From: JADCRZ01 sp039921525
Lineage (GTDB): Bacteria; Bacteroidota; Bacteroidia; Chitinophagales; Chitinophagaceae
DNA length: 19,968 nucleotides
Direction of reading: 5' to 3'
Assembly (NCBI GenBank): GCA_039921525.1
Contig: JBDSBP010000319.1
Span: forward strand, 1-19,968
Part shown: positions 8,097 to 15,668 of the stretch, piece after piece
Layout: the number at the start of each line of letters is the position of its first letter
Position numbering within the stretch: position 1 is the first letter of the stretch
The notes under the pieces: generated by a model
What the model was told of the DNA's origin: nothing
The model's input: the letters and a program-made list of their open reading frames with translations, nothing else
The model's database searches: none
Translations under genes and position numbers: made by a program

Positions 8097-9380
8097 CTAA
8101 AAAGTCGTCCTTTCTATCTTTCCCACAATAAATATATACGAACAGGCTCCCATCAAACCCAACGCTCCTATAAATACAAGAGCCGGTTCGAAATTTCCGC
8201 CTCTCACCAAATATCCGATAACAATGGGAACAATTATAGAAGCCAGGTTGCCGGCGAAATTAAATACACCACCAGTTAGCCCGATTAAATTTTTGGGGGA
8301 TAATATCGAAACAAACACCCAGGAAATTAAAGCCATACCAGCGCCAAAAAAAGCAAGAGACATGAAGAAGATTACCAGCGTAGTATCATTTGTATAATTG
8401 GCGCCAACGATGCAGCTCGACAAAATGAGCCCGACAATAATGGGTGGCTTACGGGCCATACTAATCGATCTTCCTTTTTTCACTAAATAATCAGAAAGAA
8501 ATCCGGATAAGAGCAGGCCTGCACAAGCCGACAAAAAAGGTATGGAAGCAAGAAAGCCGGTTTTAATAAAGCTTAATCCACGATATTGCACAAGGTATGT
8601 GGGAAACCAGGTAAGAAAAAACCAAAGGGTGGCATTAACGCAAAACTGTGCGATGTAAATTCCCCATAATGTTCGACTATTAAATACCTGTTTCCAATCA
8701 AGCCGGCTCCACGCAGTATTCTTACCGGCATCATGCCCTTTCCTTCTTAATACACCTCCCCCTTTTTCTATATAGTCCAGTTCAGCTTCATTTACATCTG
8801 GATGTTCCAGCGGGTCGCGATAAAAACGATACCATATTAGTCCCCATACTAAACCTACTAAACCCGTTACGATAAACAACCCTCTCCAACCGGCATAGTA
8901 CTGAAGCGACACCAACACGGGCGTTAGAAAAGCCAGGCCAATGAATTGTCCTGACACATACAAAGCGGTGGCGGATGCCCTTTCAAAATCAGGAAACCAA
9001 CTGGTGACAATGCGGTTATTGATAGGATAAGAAGGGGCTTCGAAAGCGCCGGTAGCCAGCCGAAAAGTAAATAAACTGGCAAAACCTTTTACTAAACCCT
9101 GCGCTATTGTAGCCAGGGACCATGTAGCTAAACAGAAAGCATATAAAATTCGCGGCCTAATACGGTCAGCAATCAAACCCCCGGGAATTTGCAAAAAAGC
9201 ATATGACCATCCAAAAGCTGAAAAAATAAATCCCAATTGTACAGGAGATAACATCAGTTCCTTACTTAAGCTAGTGGCGGCTACCGCAAGATTTGTTCTA
9301 TCCAGGTAATTGATCACAACATTTATAAACACGAGTGTCAACATCCCGTAACGTACCCGTGTTCTTTTGTTTGTACTCAT
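8097..9380 (-). CDS. MFS transporter, anion:cation symporter (ACS) type
   Basis: This is an inner-membrane permease of about 427 residues with roughly 12 hydrophobic segments. Features of the ACS branch, which includes hexuronate, galactonate and glucarate carriers, are NYLDRTNLAVA after the first helix (24-34), the loop motif GGLIADRIRPR (67-77), FRLATGAFEAPSYP (106-119) and the central-loop pattern YRDPLEHPDVNEAELDYI (187-204). I chose the ATG at 9380; the frame stays open to a GTG at 9389, which is less likely. It is last in a minus-strand group, 119 bases after the SDR gene, with a repeat-rich hairpin region between them. Proton-coupled uptake of a sugar acid or related anion is the best inference from the family. 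The exact substrate cannot be read from the sequence. Confidence 0.9.
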   Translation of the reverse strand: MSTNKRTRVRYGMLTLVFINVVINYLDRTNLAVAATSLSKELMLSPVQLGFIFSAFGWSYAFLQIPGGLIADRIRPRILYAFCLATWSLATIAQGLVKGFASLFTFRLATGAFEAPSYPINNRIVTSWFPDFERASATALYVSGQFIGLAFLTPVLVSLQYYAGWRGLFIVTGLVGLVWGLIWYRFYRDPLEHPDVNEAELDYIEKGGGVLRRKGHDAGKNTAWSRLDWKQVFNSRTLWGIYIAQFCVNATLWFFLTWFPTYLVQYRGLSFIKTGFLASIPFLSACAGLLLSGFLSDYLVKKGRSISMARKPPIIVGLILSSCIVGANYTNDTTLVIFFMSLAFFGAGMALISWVFVSILSPKNLIGLTGGVFNFAGNLASIIVPIVIGYLVRGGNFEPALVFIGALGLMGACSYIFIVGKIERTTF

Positions 9381-9394
9381 TGGTTGCACCGATG

Positions 9395-9489
9395 TTAATG
9401 GTTAATTGGTAATGGTTAATGGTTAATGGTTAGATTGTTAGCTAATCTAAATGATAAAATAACTATTTAGTTGCCCATTAACCATTAAC
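9395..9489. repeat. TTAATGG heptamer repeats with 15-bp inverted copy
   Basis: Bases 9395-9429 are five tandem units of TTAATGG, two of them with one-base length changes. The last two complete units, with the preceding G (9415-9429), have a perfect 15-base inverted copy at 9475-9489. The 45-base loop between them holds a second perfect inverted repeat, TTAGATT (9430-9436) and AATCTAA (9444-9450), around the palindrome TTAGCTAA. The whole element fills the gap between the SDR stop and the MFS start and would lie in their common mRNA. Confidence 0.7.
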
Positions 9490-9499
9490 AATTATCTTC

Positions 9500-10285
9500 C
9501 TATCTCGCCGTCCAGCCACCATCAACGGTTAGCATGGAGCCAACCATATAACTGGCAGCATCACTCGCTAAAAAAATGGCCGCGCCCTGGATTTCCTTTA
9601 ATTCGGCCCAACGGCCAAGTGACGTAGCGCCGACAACAAACTTCATTCCCTCTTCCGTATCTGCGATGGGGATATTCATTTCTGTTAAAAATGGCCCGGG
9701 ACAAAGTGCATTTACATTGATATTGTAAGGTGCCAGTTCCAGGGCAAGTGCCCGGGTCATCTGCACCACAGCACCTTTGCTGGAAGCATACGGAGTACGA
9801 TTAGCCAAGCCCACCAATCCTAATGTACTCGCCAGGTTAATAATTTTGCCGCTTCCATTTTTTTTCATAAAAGGAGTTACAGCCCTGGAGCAAAGCCAGG
9901 TTCCGTTTACATTTACCTGCATTACTTTAGCAAAGTCTTCGGGGGTAATTTCATCAATTGGTCCCCTGATGTTAATGCCAGCGCTATTGATAAGAATATC
10001 AATTTTTCCAAAGGCGTCTACTGCCGCTTTTGCCATAGCTTCTGTTTGCAGCAAGTCGGTAATATTTGCAGGGAATGAAATAATTTTTGTTCCATAATCG
10101 GTACTAAGGTCTTTTGCAGCCTGGCTTCCCTCCTCTGCATTTCGATTTACCAGCATAATATTCGCGCCGGCGGACGCCAGTCCGGCAGCCATTGCATAAC
10201 CCAGGCCTTTTGACCCTCCTGTTATGATGGCGGCTTTTCCTGTTAGATCAAATTGTTTAATTCCCGGGAGCAATTCTCTGGTCAT
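9500..10285 (-). CDS. Short-chain dehydrogenase/reductase (gluconate 5-dehydrogenase-like)
   Basis: This 261-residue classical SDR has an N-terminal Rossmann fold with the cofactor motif TGGSKGLG (22-29). NSAG at 100-103 corresponds to the usual NNAG, and the catalytic set is Asn125 or nearby, Ser153, Tyr166 and Lys170 (YASSK). The C-terminal ending YMVGSMLTVDGGWTAR is typical of the gluconate 5-dehydrogenase / 2-deoxy-gluconate 3-dehydrogenase / KduD-like group. It probably oxidises or reduces a hydroxyl or keto group on a sugar acid or sugar derivative using NAD(P)(H) in the cytoplasm. Pairing with an ACS-type permease supports a sugar-acid substrate. SDR specificity cannot be read reliably from sequence, so the substrate is an inference. 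It lies 143 bases after the DMT permease gene and may have its own promoter there. Confidence 0.9.
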   Translation of the reverse strand: MTRELLPGIKQFDLTGKAAIITGGSKGLGYAMAAGLASAGANIMLVNRNAEEGSQAAKDLSTDYGTKIISFPANITDLLQTEAMAKAAVDAFGKIDILINSAGINIRGPIDEITPEDFAKVMQVNVNGTWLCSRAVTPFMKKNGSGKIINLASTLGLVGLANRTPYASSKGAVVQMTRALALELAPYNINVNALCPGPFLTEMNIPIADTEEGMKFVVGATSLGRWAELKEIQGAAIFLASDAASYMVGSMLTVDGGWTAR

Positions 10286-10392
10286 AATGGCGATACAATT
10301 AGTAAGCCTAAAAATAAAGTATAATTAAAGCATTTTGAATCTTTTTTATTAATAAGCTTTCACACCAATTGTCAAATAAACGGTTGGATTTT

Positions 10393-10416
10393 TAGGGGTC
10401 GGGTTTAACCCCTACA
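10393..10416. repeat. Palindromic GGTCGGG...CCCCTACA element
   Basis: TAGGGGT (10393-10399) pairs with ACCCCTA (10408-10414) around an 8-base loop; GGGTT/AACCC (10401-10411) is a second, alternative pairing. The flanks GGTCGGG and CCCCTACA are the same as in the repeat near the left edge (89-114), with a shorter middle. It lies between the DMT permease stop and the SDR start. There is no U-run after the stem on the minus strand, so it is better seen as a dispersed repeat than a standard terminator. Confidence 0.55.
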
Positions 10417-10428
10417 GTACAGATGATA

Positions 10429-11289
10429 TTATTCCGCCAGCAAATAAATCGCCACCACAGCCAGCACCATTCCCGATAATACTACCCAGTGAGGAAAAAC
10501 TGCATATAGGATAAGTGATAGGATGATAGAGATAACCGGCGCAAGTGCTGTCATCGGAACAACAATAATTGCTTTTCCATATCTAAGCGCATATACCAGT
10601 GTTAAAGCTCCGATCGAATTGCTAACCTGAATAATTGCTGCAAGGTAAGGTCCCTTGAACCCCCAGTTGACAGGTTTGGAAAAATCAGTCATTCCCCATG
10701 CAACGGGGATAAGTAAAACAGCCGTCGCCATCATATAAAAAAAAATGCTTTCAGCCTTCATGGTGTTATTGGAAAACTTCATGGCATAAGCCTGTATGCC
10801 CCACATAAAAAAAACAATAATAGAAAGCGCTAACCACAAATAACCTGTAACATTTTTATCGTTTGGTGGCTGGTATGATAGTAAAAGTATTGCCAGGATT
10901 GCCAGCGCAATGCCGGCTTTATGACGTCTGTTTGTTGTTTCTTTTAAAAAAATAGAAGAAAGAAAAATAGTTACTACCGGGAAAAGTGAAATTATCGGGA
11001 ATACTACATAAGCGGGCCCGTCACGTAATGCTTCAAATAAAATCAATTGTCCGGCGGCACCAAGTATGCCTACCATTGAACCCAGGAATATAGAGCGCTT
11101 ATCATACTCTACCTTCCAGTTAATAATAATAAGACCGACTATGGCACATGGTATCATTGTAATGGCCCACACTATATATCCCATAGTTGCGGGAAAACCT
11201 GCCTTTTCCGGTATTTCAATTAAAGCACCCCACAAACCCCAAAGAATGGTTGTAATAAAAGTATAAATTAACCAGGGTTTGTTTTTCAT
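10429..11289 (-). CDS. DMT superfamily (EamA-type) permease
   Basis: This 286-residue protein is almost entirely hydrophobic, with about ten membrane segments in two similar halves, the layout of drug/metabolite transporters with two EamA domains. The first half starts with WLIYTFITTILWGLWGALIE and ends near a conserved charged turn, FLKETTNRRHKAGIALA (about 113-129). The second half includes WGIQAYAMKF and ends in a hydrophobic helix. Members carry amino acids, sugars, nucleotide sugars or other metabolites in either direction. The start lies 21 bases after the stop of the upstream DeoR gene, so the two are almost surely co-transcribed. Context suggests movement of a sugar or a pathway intermediate; the direction and substrate are unknown. 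Confidence 0.87.
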   Translation of the reverse strand: MKNKPWLIYTFITTILWGLWGALIEIPEKAGFPATMGYIVWAITMIPCAIVGLIIINWKVEYDKRSIFLGSMVGILGAAGQLILFEALRDGPAYVVFPIISLFPVVTIFLSSIFLKETTNRRHKAGIALAILAILLLSYQPPNDKNVTGYLWLALSIIVFFMWGIQAYAMKFSNNTMKAESIFFYMMATAVLLIPVAWGMTDFSKPVNWGFKGPYLAAIIQVSNSIGALTLVYALRYGKAIIVVPMTALAPVISIILSLILYAVFPHWVVLSGMVLAVVAIYLLAE

Positions 11290-11310
11290 GACTGAGCTTC
11301 CCGGTTTACA

Positions 11311-12090
11311 CTATACAATGATGACTTCAATTCCGGCATTTTCTAATTTTTTTTGATCTTCAGGTAGTATGCCGGAATCGGTTACCACAGTATCTACTTT
11401 CGAAACCGGCGCAATATAAGCCAGGCTTCTTCTTAAAAACTTACTTGAATCTGCCACAACGATCACTTTCTTGGCAATTTCTATCATGATCCGATTCAAA
11501 TGTGCTTCGTCTACATTGGGAGTTGATAAGCCATGAATGGTGCTGAAACCATCTACAGCCAGGAATAATTTATCACAAAAATAATTTTTGAAATTCTCGC
11601 TGGCAGCGGCGCCAATAAGTGAAAGTGAATTCTTCCGTAAAAAGCCGCCTGGTATAATGACATTGGTATTTTCAAATTCAGCTACCTCATTTGCCACGTT
11701 TAAAGCATTCGTAATAATGGTCAGGTGTTTTACTTTGGAGAGGTGTTTGGCAATCTCAATGGTGGTGGTGCCTGAATCAAGTATAATCGTATCATTGTCT
11801 TCTATGAGTGCTGCGGCAGCTTCGCCGATCCGCTTTTTTTCTTCGTAATGTTGCTTGTTTTTATCAGCCAGGTGAAAATCTTTTCCAACGCCATCTAATT
11901 TGATCGCTCCACCGCGGGCACGGATAAGCATTTTTTTTTCTTCCAGTTTGGTGAGATCGTTCCTGATGGTGACTTCACTCACATCCAGCTCTTTACTTAG
12001 CGCATTTACATCCACCTGGCCTTCAAGTCCCAGCTTTTGTAAAATCAGTACCCTGCGTTTAACGGTTGATCTTTTACCTTTTTCAGACAT
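11311..12090 (-). CDS. DeoR/GlpR family regulator (AgaR-like position)
   Basis: This is a DeoR-family regulator of 259 residues when started at the ATG at 12088-12090. The frame is open to a TTG at 12120, but the extra ten residues add nothing family-like. The winged helix-turn-helix includes VSEVTIRNDLTKLEEKKML (37-55) and RARGGA (57-62). The sensing domain carries the canonical LDSGTTTIEIAKHL (104-117), IIPGGFLR (145-152) and VVADSSKF (211-218). In contrast to the other DeoR protein here, the aspartate is present. It is divergent from the AgaS-like gene and heads the group with the DMT permease, SDR and MFS genes. It most likely represses both divergent units until a phosphorylated sugar, perhaps an amino-sugar or tagatose phosphate, releases it. 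This is the arrangement of AgaR in enteric bacteria, but orthology is not shown. Confidence 0.93.
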   Translation of the reverse strand: MSEKGKRSTVKRRVLILQKLGLEGQVDVNALSKELDVSEVTIRNDLTKLEEKKMLIRARGGAIKLDGVGKDFHLADKNKQHYEEKKRIGEAAAALIEDNDTIILDSGTTTIEIAKHLSKVKHLTIITNALNVANEVAEFENTNVIIPGGFLRKNSLSLIGAAASENFKNYFCDKLFLAVDGFSTIHGLSTPNVDEAHLNRIMIEIAKKVIVVADSSKFLRRSLAYIAPVSKVDTVVTDSGILPEDQKKLENAGIEVIIV

Positions 12091-12176
12091 GCGGGAGAGT
12101 TTTACAAAAAATACAGGCAAGCAGATTATTACTTGTTCAGTAGCCAGCCAATTAATTTATATAATCAGTAAAGAAA

Positions 12177-12207
12177 CAAAATAAATTCAAATTATCTTTC
12201 GAAACAA
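12177..12207 (-). promoter_or_regulatory. Candidate promoter of DeoR-DMT group
   Basis: On the minus strand, TTG (12205-12207) is followed after 20 bases by TTATTTTG (12177-12184). The latter matches the Bacteroidota -7 box TAnnTTTG at all but one defined position. The palindromic TTCGAA core at 12198-12203 lies between the two elements, where a bound repressor would block the polymerase. The leader to the ATG would be about 80 bases. Confidence 0.35.
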
Positions 12208-12284
12208 GTTAAACCAAAAAATATTTTTCTAAAACAAAGGAAACAAAGAAATATTTTTATATTACAGCATAATTCGAAAGGAAA
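12196..12284. promoter_or_regulatory. TTCGAA and repeated GAAA boxes between divergent units
   Basis: The divergent promoter region holds TTCGAA palindromes at 12198-12203 and 12273-12278. It also has two tandem AAACAAAG copies 9 bases apart (12232-12239, 12241-12248), further GAAA boxes at 12201, 12240, 12248, 12276 and 12281, and AAATATTTTT twice, 30 bases apart (12219 and 12249). On the minus strand the central part reads as spaced TTTC boxes, the pattern known for E. coli AgaR operators (repeated CTTTC). The likely binder is the adjacent DeoR protein. Confidence 0.4.
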
Positions 12285-12300
12285 TACAATTTATTAACCG

Positions 12301-13506
12301 ATGATTAATACAAAAGCCAACCCGTTTCTTGGGTATTCTCTTAAAGAATTAACAGGAAGAGGGGCCGGGCATACGGCTCTGGAAATAACACAACAACCTA
12401 AACTCTGGCTGGCAACCTGGGCAACAGTCGCAAAACAGCAACGGTCACTGGAAATTTTTTTTCATAAGATATTTGATAAGGAAAACCTGGATATTATCCT
12501 GACGGGTGCCGGAACCTCCGCCTTTATCGGTAATATACTGGAAGGTCCTTTCCAGAAAAACACCCGAATACATACCCGTGCAGTGGCATCAACTGATCTT
12601 GTTTCGCACCCCGACAGTTACTTTCATCCTACTCAACCTAGCCTGCTTATTTCTTTCGCACGTTCTGGCAACAGTCCTGAAAGCCTTGCTGCAGTTGATT
12701 TAGCTAACAGGTGCTGCAAAGAAATATATCATTTGATCATCACCTGCAACCCGGATGGAAAGTTGGCGATTAATGCACCTGACAATCAATCCTATGTTTT
12801 TCTTTTACCTCCGGAGGCTGATGACCAGGGACTTGCGATGACAGGCAGCTTTACCTGTATGCTCCTGGCCGGACTGCTGCTGTCTCGACTATCCTACCTG
12901 CACGAACTCAAAAAGCAGGTGGAGAGATTGTCAGAATATGGGGAAAAGATATTAAGCAGGTATATCTCCCCACTACAGGAGATCGCCCGGCTCGATTTTA
13001 AACGGGCCGTTTTCCTGGGTTCAGGACCACTACAGGGTGCATCGAGGGAGTCACAATTAAAACTCCAGGAACTTACGGACGGCAAGGTTATCTGTAAGCA
13101 TGACTCCTTTCTTGGTTTCAGGCATGGACCGAAAGTTGTTCTTGATAACTCTACTTTACTGGTTTATTTATTTTCCAACAAAGCCTATGTGCACCAATAT
13201 GAAACCGACCTTGTGTTCGAAATCAATGCCCGGGAGAAAAGTCTCTTCAGCATTGGGGTTTCAGAATCACGAAAAGAGGGGTTAGCAGTTGATTTACAAA
13301 TAGTGCTTTCGAATGATGATGAAAAAATCGATGAAGAATTTCTGGCTGTTTGCTGTGTGTTGCCTGCACAAATCTTAGGTTTCCTTAAATCATTACAATT
13401 GGGTCTTGAGCCTGATATGCCGTCTGTAAGCGGCTCCATTGCACGCGTAGTAGAGGGCGTGACCATCTATCCTTTTACTTCGGATGCACAAACAATTGAA
13501 GTATAA
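12301..13506 (+). CDS. agaS: AgaS-like SIS-domain sugar isomerase/deaminase
   Basis: This 401-residue protein has two SIS domains and matches the AgaS family. In E. coli, AgaS deaminates galactosamine-6-phosphate to tagatose-6-phosphate; it is also labelled tagatose-6-phosphate ketose/aldose isomerase. Visible blocks are GAGTSAFIG (69-77), the phosphate-binding loop SFARSGNSPES (118-128), GSGPLQGASRES (240-251), QELTDGKV (256-263), GFRHGPK (272-278) and the C-terminal PDMPSVSGSIARVVEGVTIY (371-390), which closely resembles the AgaS ending. The length is normal (E. coli about 384). It is the first gene of a three-gene plus-strand unit with a PfkB kinase and a class II aldolase, the next two steps expected after tagatose-6-phosphate. 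The family call is strong; galactosamine specificity is an inference. Confidence 0.88.
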   Translation: MINTKANPFLGYSLKELTGRGAGHTALEITQQPKLWLATWATVAKQQRSLEIFFHKIFDKENLDIILTGAGTSAFIGNILEGPFQKNTRIHTRAVASTDLVSHPDSYFHPTQPSLLISFARSGNSPESLAAVDLANRCCKEIYHLIITCNPDGKLAINAPDNQSYVFLLPPEADDQGLAMTGSFTCMLLAGLLLSRLSYLHELKKQVERLSEYGEKILSRYISPLQEIARLDFKRAVFLGSGPLQGASRESQLKLQELTDGKVICKHDSFLGFRHGPKVVLDNSTLLVYLFSNKAYVHQYETDLVFEINAREKSLFSIGVSESRKEGLAVDLQIVLSNDDEKIDEEFLAVCCVLPAQILGFLKSLQLGLEPDMPSVSGSIARVVEGVTIYPFTSDAQTIEV

Positions 13507-13538
13507 TATCATCGCCTGCCTGCCTTTGATCAGCTTAT

Positions 13539-13578
13539 AAAATGCAGCATTTTTCCATAATATAAAATTCCATATTAT
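13539..13578. repeat. Short inverted repeats before the kinase gene
   Basis: The 72-base gap between the SIS and kinase genes holds the near-perfect palindrome AAAATGCAGCATTTT (13539-13553) and an AT-rich inverted repeat, ATAATAT (13557-13563) with ATATTAT (13572-13578), that touches the kinase ATG. Either could be a weak mRNA hairpin affecting translation. They are too short for a firm functional claim. Confidence 0.3.
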
Positions 13579-14523
13579 ATGAAAAACATTGATGTTATTG
13601 TTGTTGGCGAACTTAATACCGATATCATCCTCGATCAGATTGGTGCTTTTCCTGAAATGGGCAAAGAAATTGTTGCCAGGCAAATGGCTATTACCCTGGG
13701 TAGTTCTTCGGCCATCTTTGCAAGTAACTTAAGTAGCCTGGGTGCCAAAGTTGCTTTCATTGGTAAAATTGGAAAAGATCACTTCGGTGAATTTATAATA
13801 CATACTTTACAATCTAAAGGTGTAGATACCAGTAGTATCCGGCAAAGTGAGGTACTTAGAACAGGTACCACGCTGGTATTGAATTACAACGAAGAAAGGG
13901 CCATGGTAACTTATCCCGGAGCAATGGACGAGTTGAGTTTGAATGATATCATACCAACTCAATTGGCCTGCGCAAAACACCTGCATTTTTCCTCTTACTA
14001 TTTACAAGCCGGCTTGCGGGAGAATATTGGAAAACTTTTTCGGTTGGCTAAAGCGTACGGATTGACCACATCCTTTGACCCGCAATGGGATCCGGCTGAA
14101 AAATGGCATATGAATATGGAAGACATATTGCCCTTCGTGGATGTTTTTCTCCCTAATGAAAAAGAATTGCTGAATATCACTGCTACGCATTCCATTCAAG
14201 AAGCGATAGATTCCATAAAACACATCTCTAATATTATTGTGGTGAAAATGGGCAACGAAGGTTCGCTTTCCTGGTACAATGGAAACTTGCTGCATAAAGA
14301 GCCTTTCCTGAATAAAACCGTGGTGGACGCCATCGGCGCAGGCGACAGTTTCAACGCAGGGTTTATTTTCAAATTCATCCAGGATGCTGCTTTAGAAGTT
14401 TGCCAGGAATTTGGAAACCTCGCTGGCGCCATTTCCACCACCGAACGGGGAGGCACAAGCGCTTTTACCGATCACAAAAAAGTAATGAAAGTTGCCAAAG
14501 AAAGATTCGGATATGCAGAATAA
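13579..14523 (+). CDS. PfkB family carbohydrate kinase (candidate tagatose-6-phosphate kinase)
   Basis: This 314-residue ribokinase-like protein phosphorylates a sugar or sugar phosphate with ATP. It has the substrate-side glycine-rich start VVGELNTDIILD (8-19), LGSSSAIFASNLSSLG (40-55), a mid-domain LPNEKE (191-196) and the PfkB signature DAIGAGDSFNAGF (250-262), with Asp256 the expected catalytic base. The length is typical. It lies between an AgaS-like gene and a class II aldolase and overlaps the aldolase start by 11 bases, so the two are probably translationally coupled. In this context the best guess is 1-phosphorylation of tagatose-6-phosphate (or fructose-6-phosphate) to the bisphosphate that the aldolase cleaves. 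PfkB members are promiscuous, and a 2-keto-3-deoxy-gluconate kinase role is a possible alternative given the sugar-acid genes nearby. Confidence 0.9.
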   Translation: MKNIDVIVVGELNTDIILDQIGAFPEMGKEIVARQMAITLGSSSAIFASNLSSLGAKVAFIGKIGKDHFGEFIIHTLQSKGVDTSSIRQSEVLRTGTTLVLNYNEERAMVTYPGAMDELSLNDIIPTQLACAKHLHFSSYYLQAGLRENIGKLFRLAKAYGLTTSFDPQWDPAEKWHMNMEDILPFVDVFLPNEKELLNITATHSIQEAIDSIKHISNIIVVKMGNEGSLSWYNGNLLHKEPFLNKTVVDAIGAGDSFNAGFIFKFIQDAALEVCQEFGNLAGAISTTERGGTSAFTDHKKVMKVAKERFGYAE

Positions 14524-15355
14524 AATAACACTACAAGATAAATTACAGGAAGCCAGGATGGGGGGATACTCCCTTCTTGCAACGAATTTTTATAATTATG
14601 AAACGTTGCGTGGCATCCTGGAAGCGGCTGCCAGCCTGGAACAACCGATCATTCTTCAGCTTACAAAAAGTTCTATCGATTATATGGGACTACAAGTGTC
14701 TGTTAAAATGGCGAGGGCAGCGCTAAAACAGTTTGGTGTAACGGGTTGGTTACACCTCGACCATTCAGAATCTTACGAACTGGTAGCCGAATGTTTGGAT
14801 GCCGGGTTTGATTCAGTGATGATTGATGCGAGTGAAAAACCCATAGAAGACAATATAATTATAACAAAAAAAGTGGTGAACCTTGCCCGCTTATACCAAG
14901 CCAATGTAGAAGCTGAACTGGGGTATGTTGCCAAGGTAGGACAATCAAAAGAAAAACTCGGATTTACCGAACCGGAAGAGGCAGAACGTTTTGTACGTGA
15001 AACAGGCATAAACGCCCTGGCCGTAGCTATTGGATCTGCACATGGTTTTTATAAAGAAATCCCAAAACTTGATCTTGAAAGACTGAGTGCCATACATCGC
15101 ATAACCAATGCGGCCCTTGTTTTACACGGCGGCTCCGGCATACCCGGCCCTATGCTGCGAAAAGCTATTGAAAGAGGAATTTGCAAAATCAATCTCGCTA
15201 CCGAGATCAAGAATATTTTCATGCTGCAATTACAGGAAAGCTTGCTGCATACTATTGAGATTGATTTAAGAAAAGTTTTTCCGGAAGCGATTAATGCCGT
15301 AACTGTGTTGGTGAGGGAAAAGCTGGCGGTAGTGGGGGTTCCGGTGGTAAGTTGA
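14513..15355 (+). CDS. Class II ketose-bisphosphate aldolase (GatY/KbaY-like)
   Basis: This 280-residue, zinc-dependent aldolase would cleave tagatose-1,6- or fructose-1,6-bisphosphate to dihydroxyacetone phosphate and glyceraldehyde-3-phosphate. Key residues are the catalytic Asp83 and zinc ligand His84 in LHLDHSES, His177 in GSAHGFYKEIP and His205 in LVLHGGSG. VEAELG (132-137) and GICKINLATEIKN (222-234) are further family blocks. The pattern matches GatY/KbaY better than long FbaA-type enzymes. I chose the ATG at 14513 because the alignment to GatY begins there; the frame also opens upstream from a TTG at 14492. It overlaps the kinase gene by 11 bases and completes the SIS-kinase-aldolase series. 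GatY and KbaY need a GatZ/KbaZ partner for full activity in E. coli, and none is seen here. Confidence 0.92.
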   Translation: MQNKITLQDKLQEARMGGYSLLATNFYNYETLRGILEAAASLEQPIILQLTKSSIDYMGLQVSVKMARAALKQFGVTGWLHLDHSESYELVAECLDAGFDSVMIDASEKPIEDNIIITKKVVNLARLYQANVEAELGYVAKVGQSKEKLGFTEPEEAERFVRETGINALAVAIGSAHGFYKEIPKLDLERLSAIHRITNAALVLHGGSGIPGPMLRKAIERGICKINLATEIKNIFMLQLQESLLHTIEIDLRKVFPEAINAVTVLVREKLAVVGVPVVS

Positions 15356-15597
15356 AAAAAGTTTAATGATCAACCTACCTTACCCTCCTTTTAAGGCTGA
15401 GGTTAGAACACAAATATGTAATCGTTTGGTCATGAATTTTCAGCCCCGAAAGGGCATATGATTTTAGCTTCGAGCCTCTGCAAATAGATCAATTACACGC
15501 TTCTTCTCATTCAACCACCATGGTTAAAAAAAATACTCTGAAAGGAAATGAAAGGTTTTATGTATTAAAATGTAAATTTTAAATTTATTTTGAATAA

Positions 15598-15605
15598 TAT
15601 TTTTG
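15598..15605 (+). promoter_or_regulatory. Candidate -7 box for second susC
   Basis: TATTTTTG matches TAnnTTTG exactly. A -33 TTG is not seen at the usual distance, and the leader to the susC start would be about 230 bases, which is long but not unusual for susC genes. Tentative. Confidence 0.28.
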
Positions 15606-15668
15606 GTTTTGAAAGATATTAAGTAGTTTTAAATCCATCAAACAAGTAAACGAAAGAAAAAGTCTTTT

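Noticed and set aside
9395..9489. Possible CRISPR-like array
   Set aside because: The units are 7 bases long and directly tandem, with no spacers, and there are no cas genes.
10393..10416. Rho-independent terminator after the DMT permease
   Set aside because: The palindrome is not followed by a U-run on the minus strand, and its ends match a repeat found elsewhere in the window.
13393..13683. 96-codon minus-strand open frame
   Set aside because: It spans the end of the SIS gene, the gap and the start of the kinase gene on the opposite strand, so it is not compatible with two well-supported genes.
15443..15455. Terminator hairpin after the aldolase
   Set aside because: Only a 4-bp stem with no T-run after it, and almost 90 bases past the stop codon.
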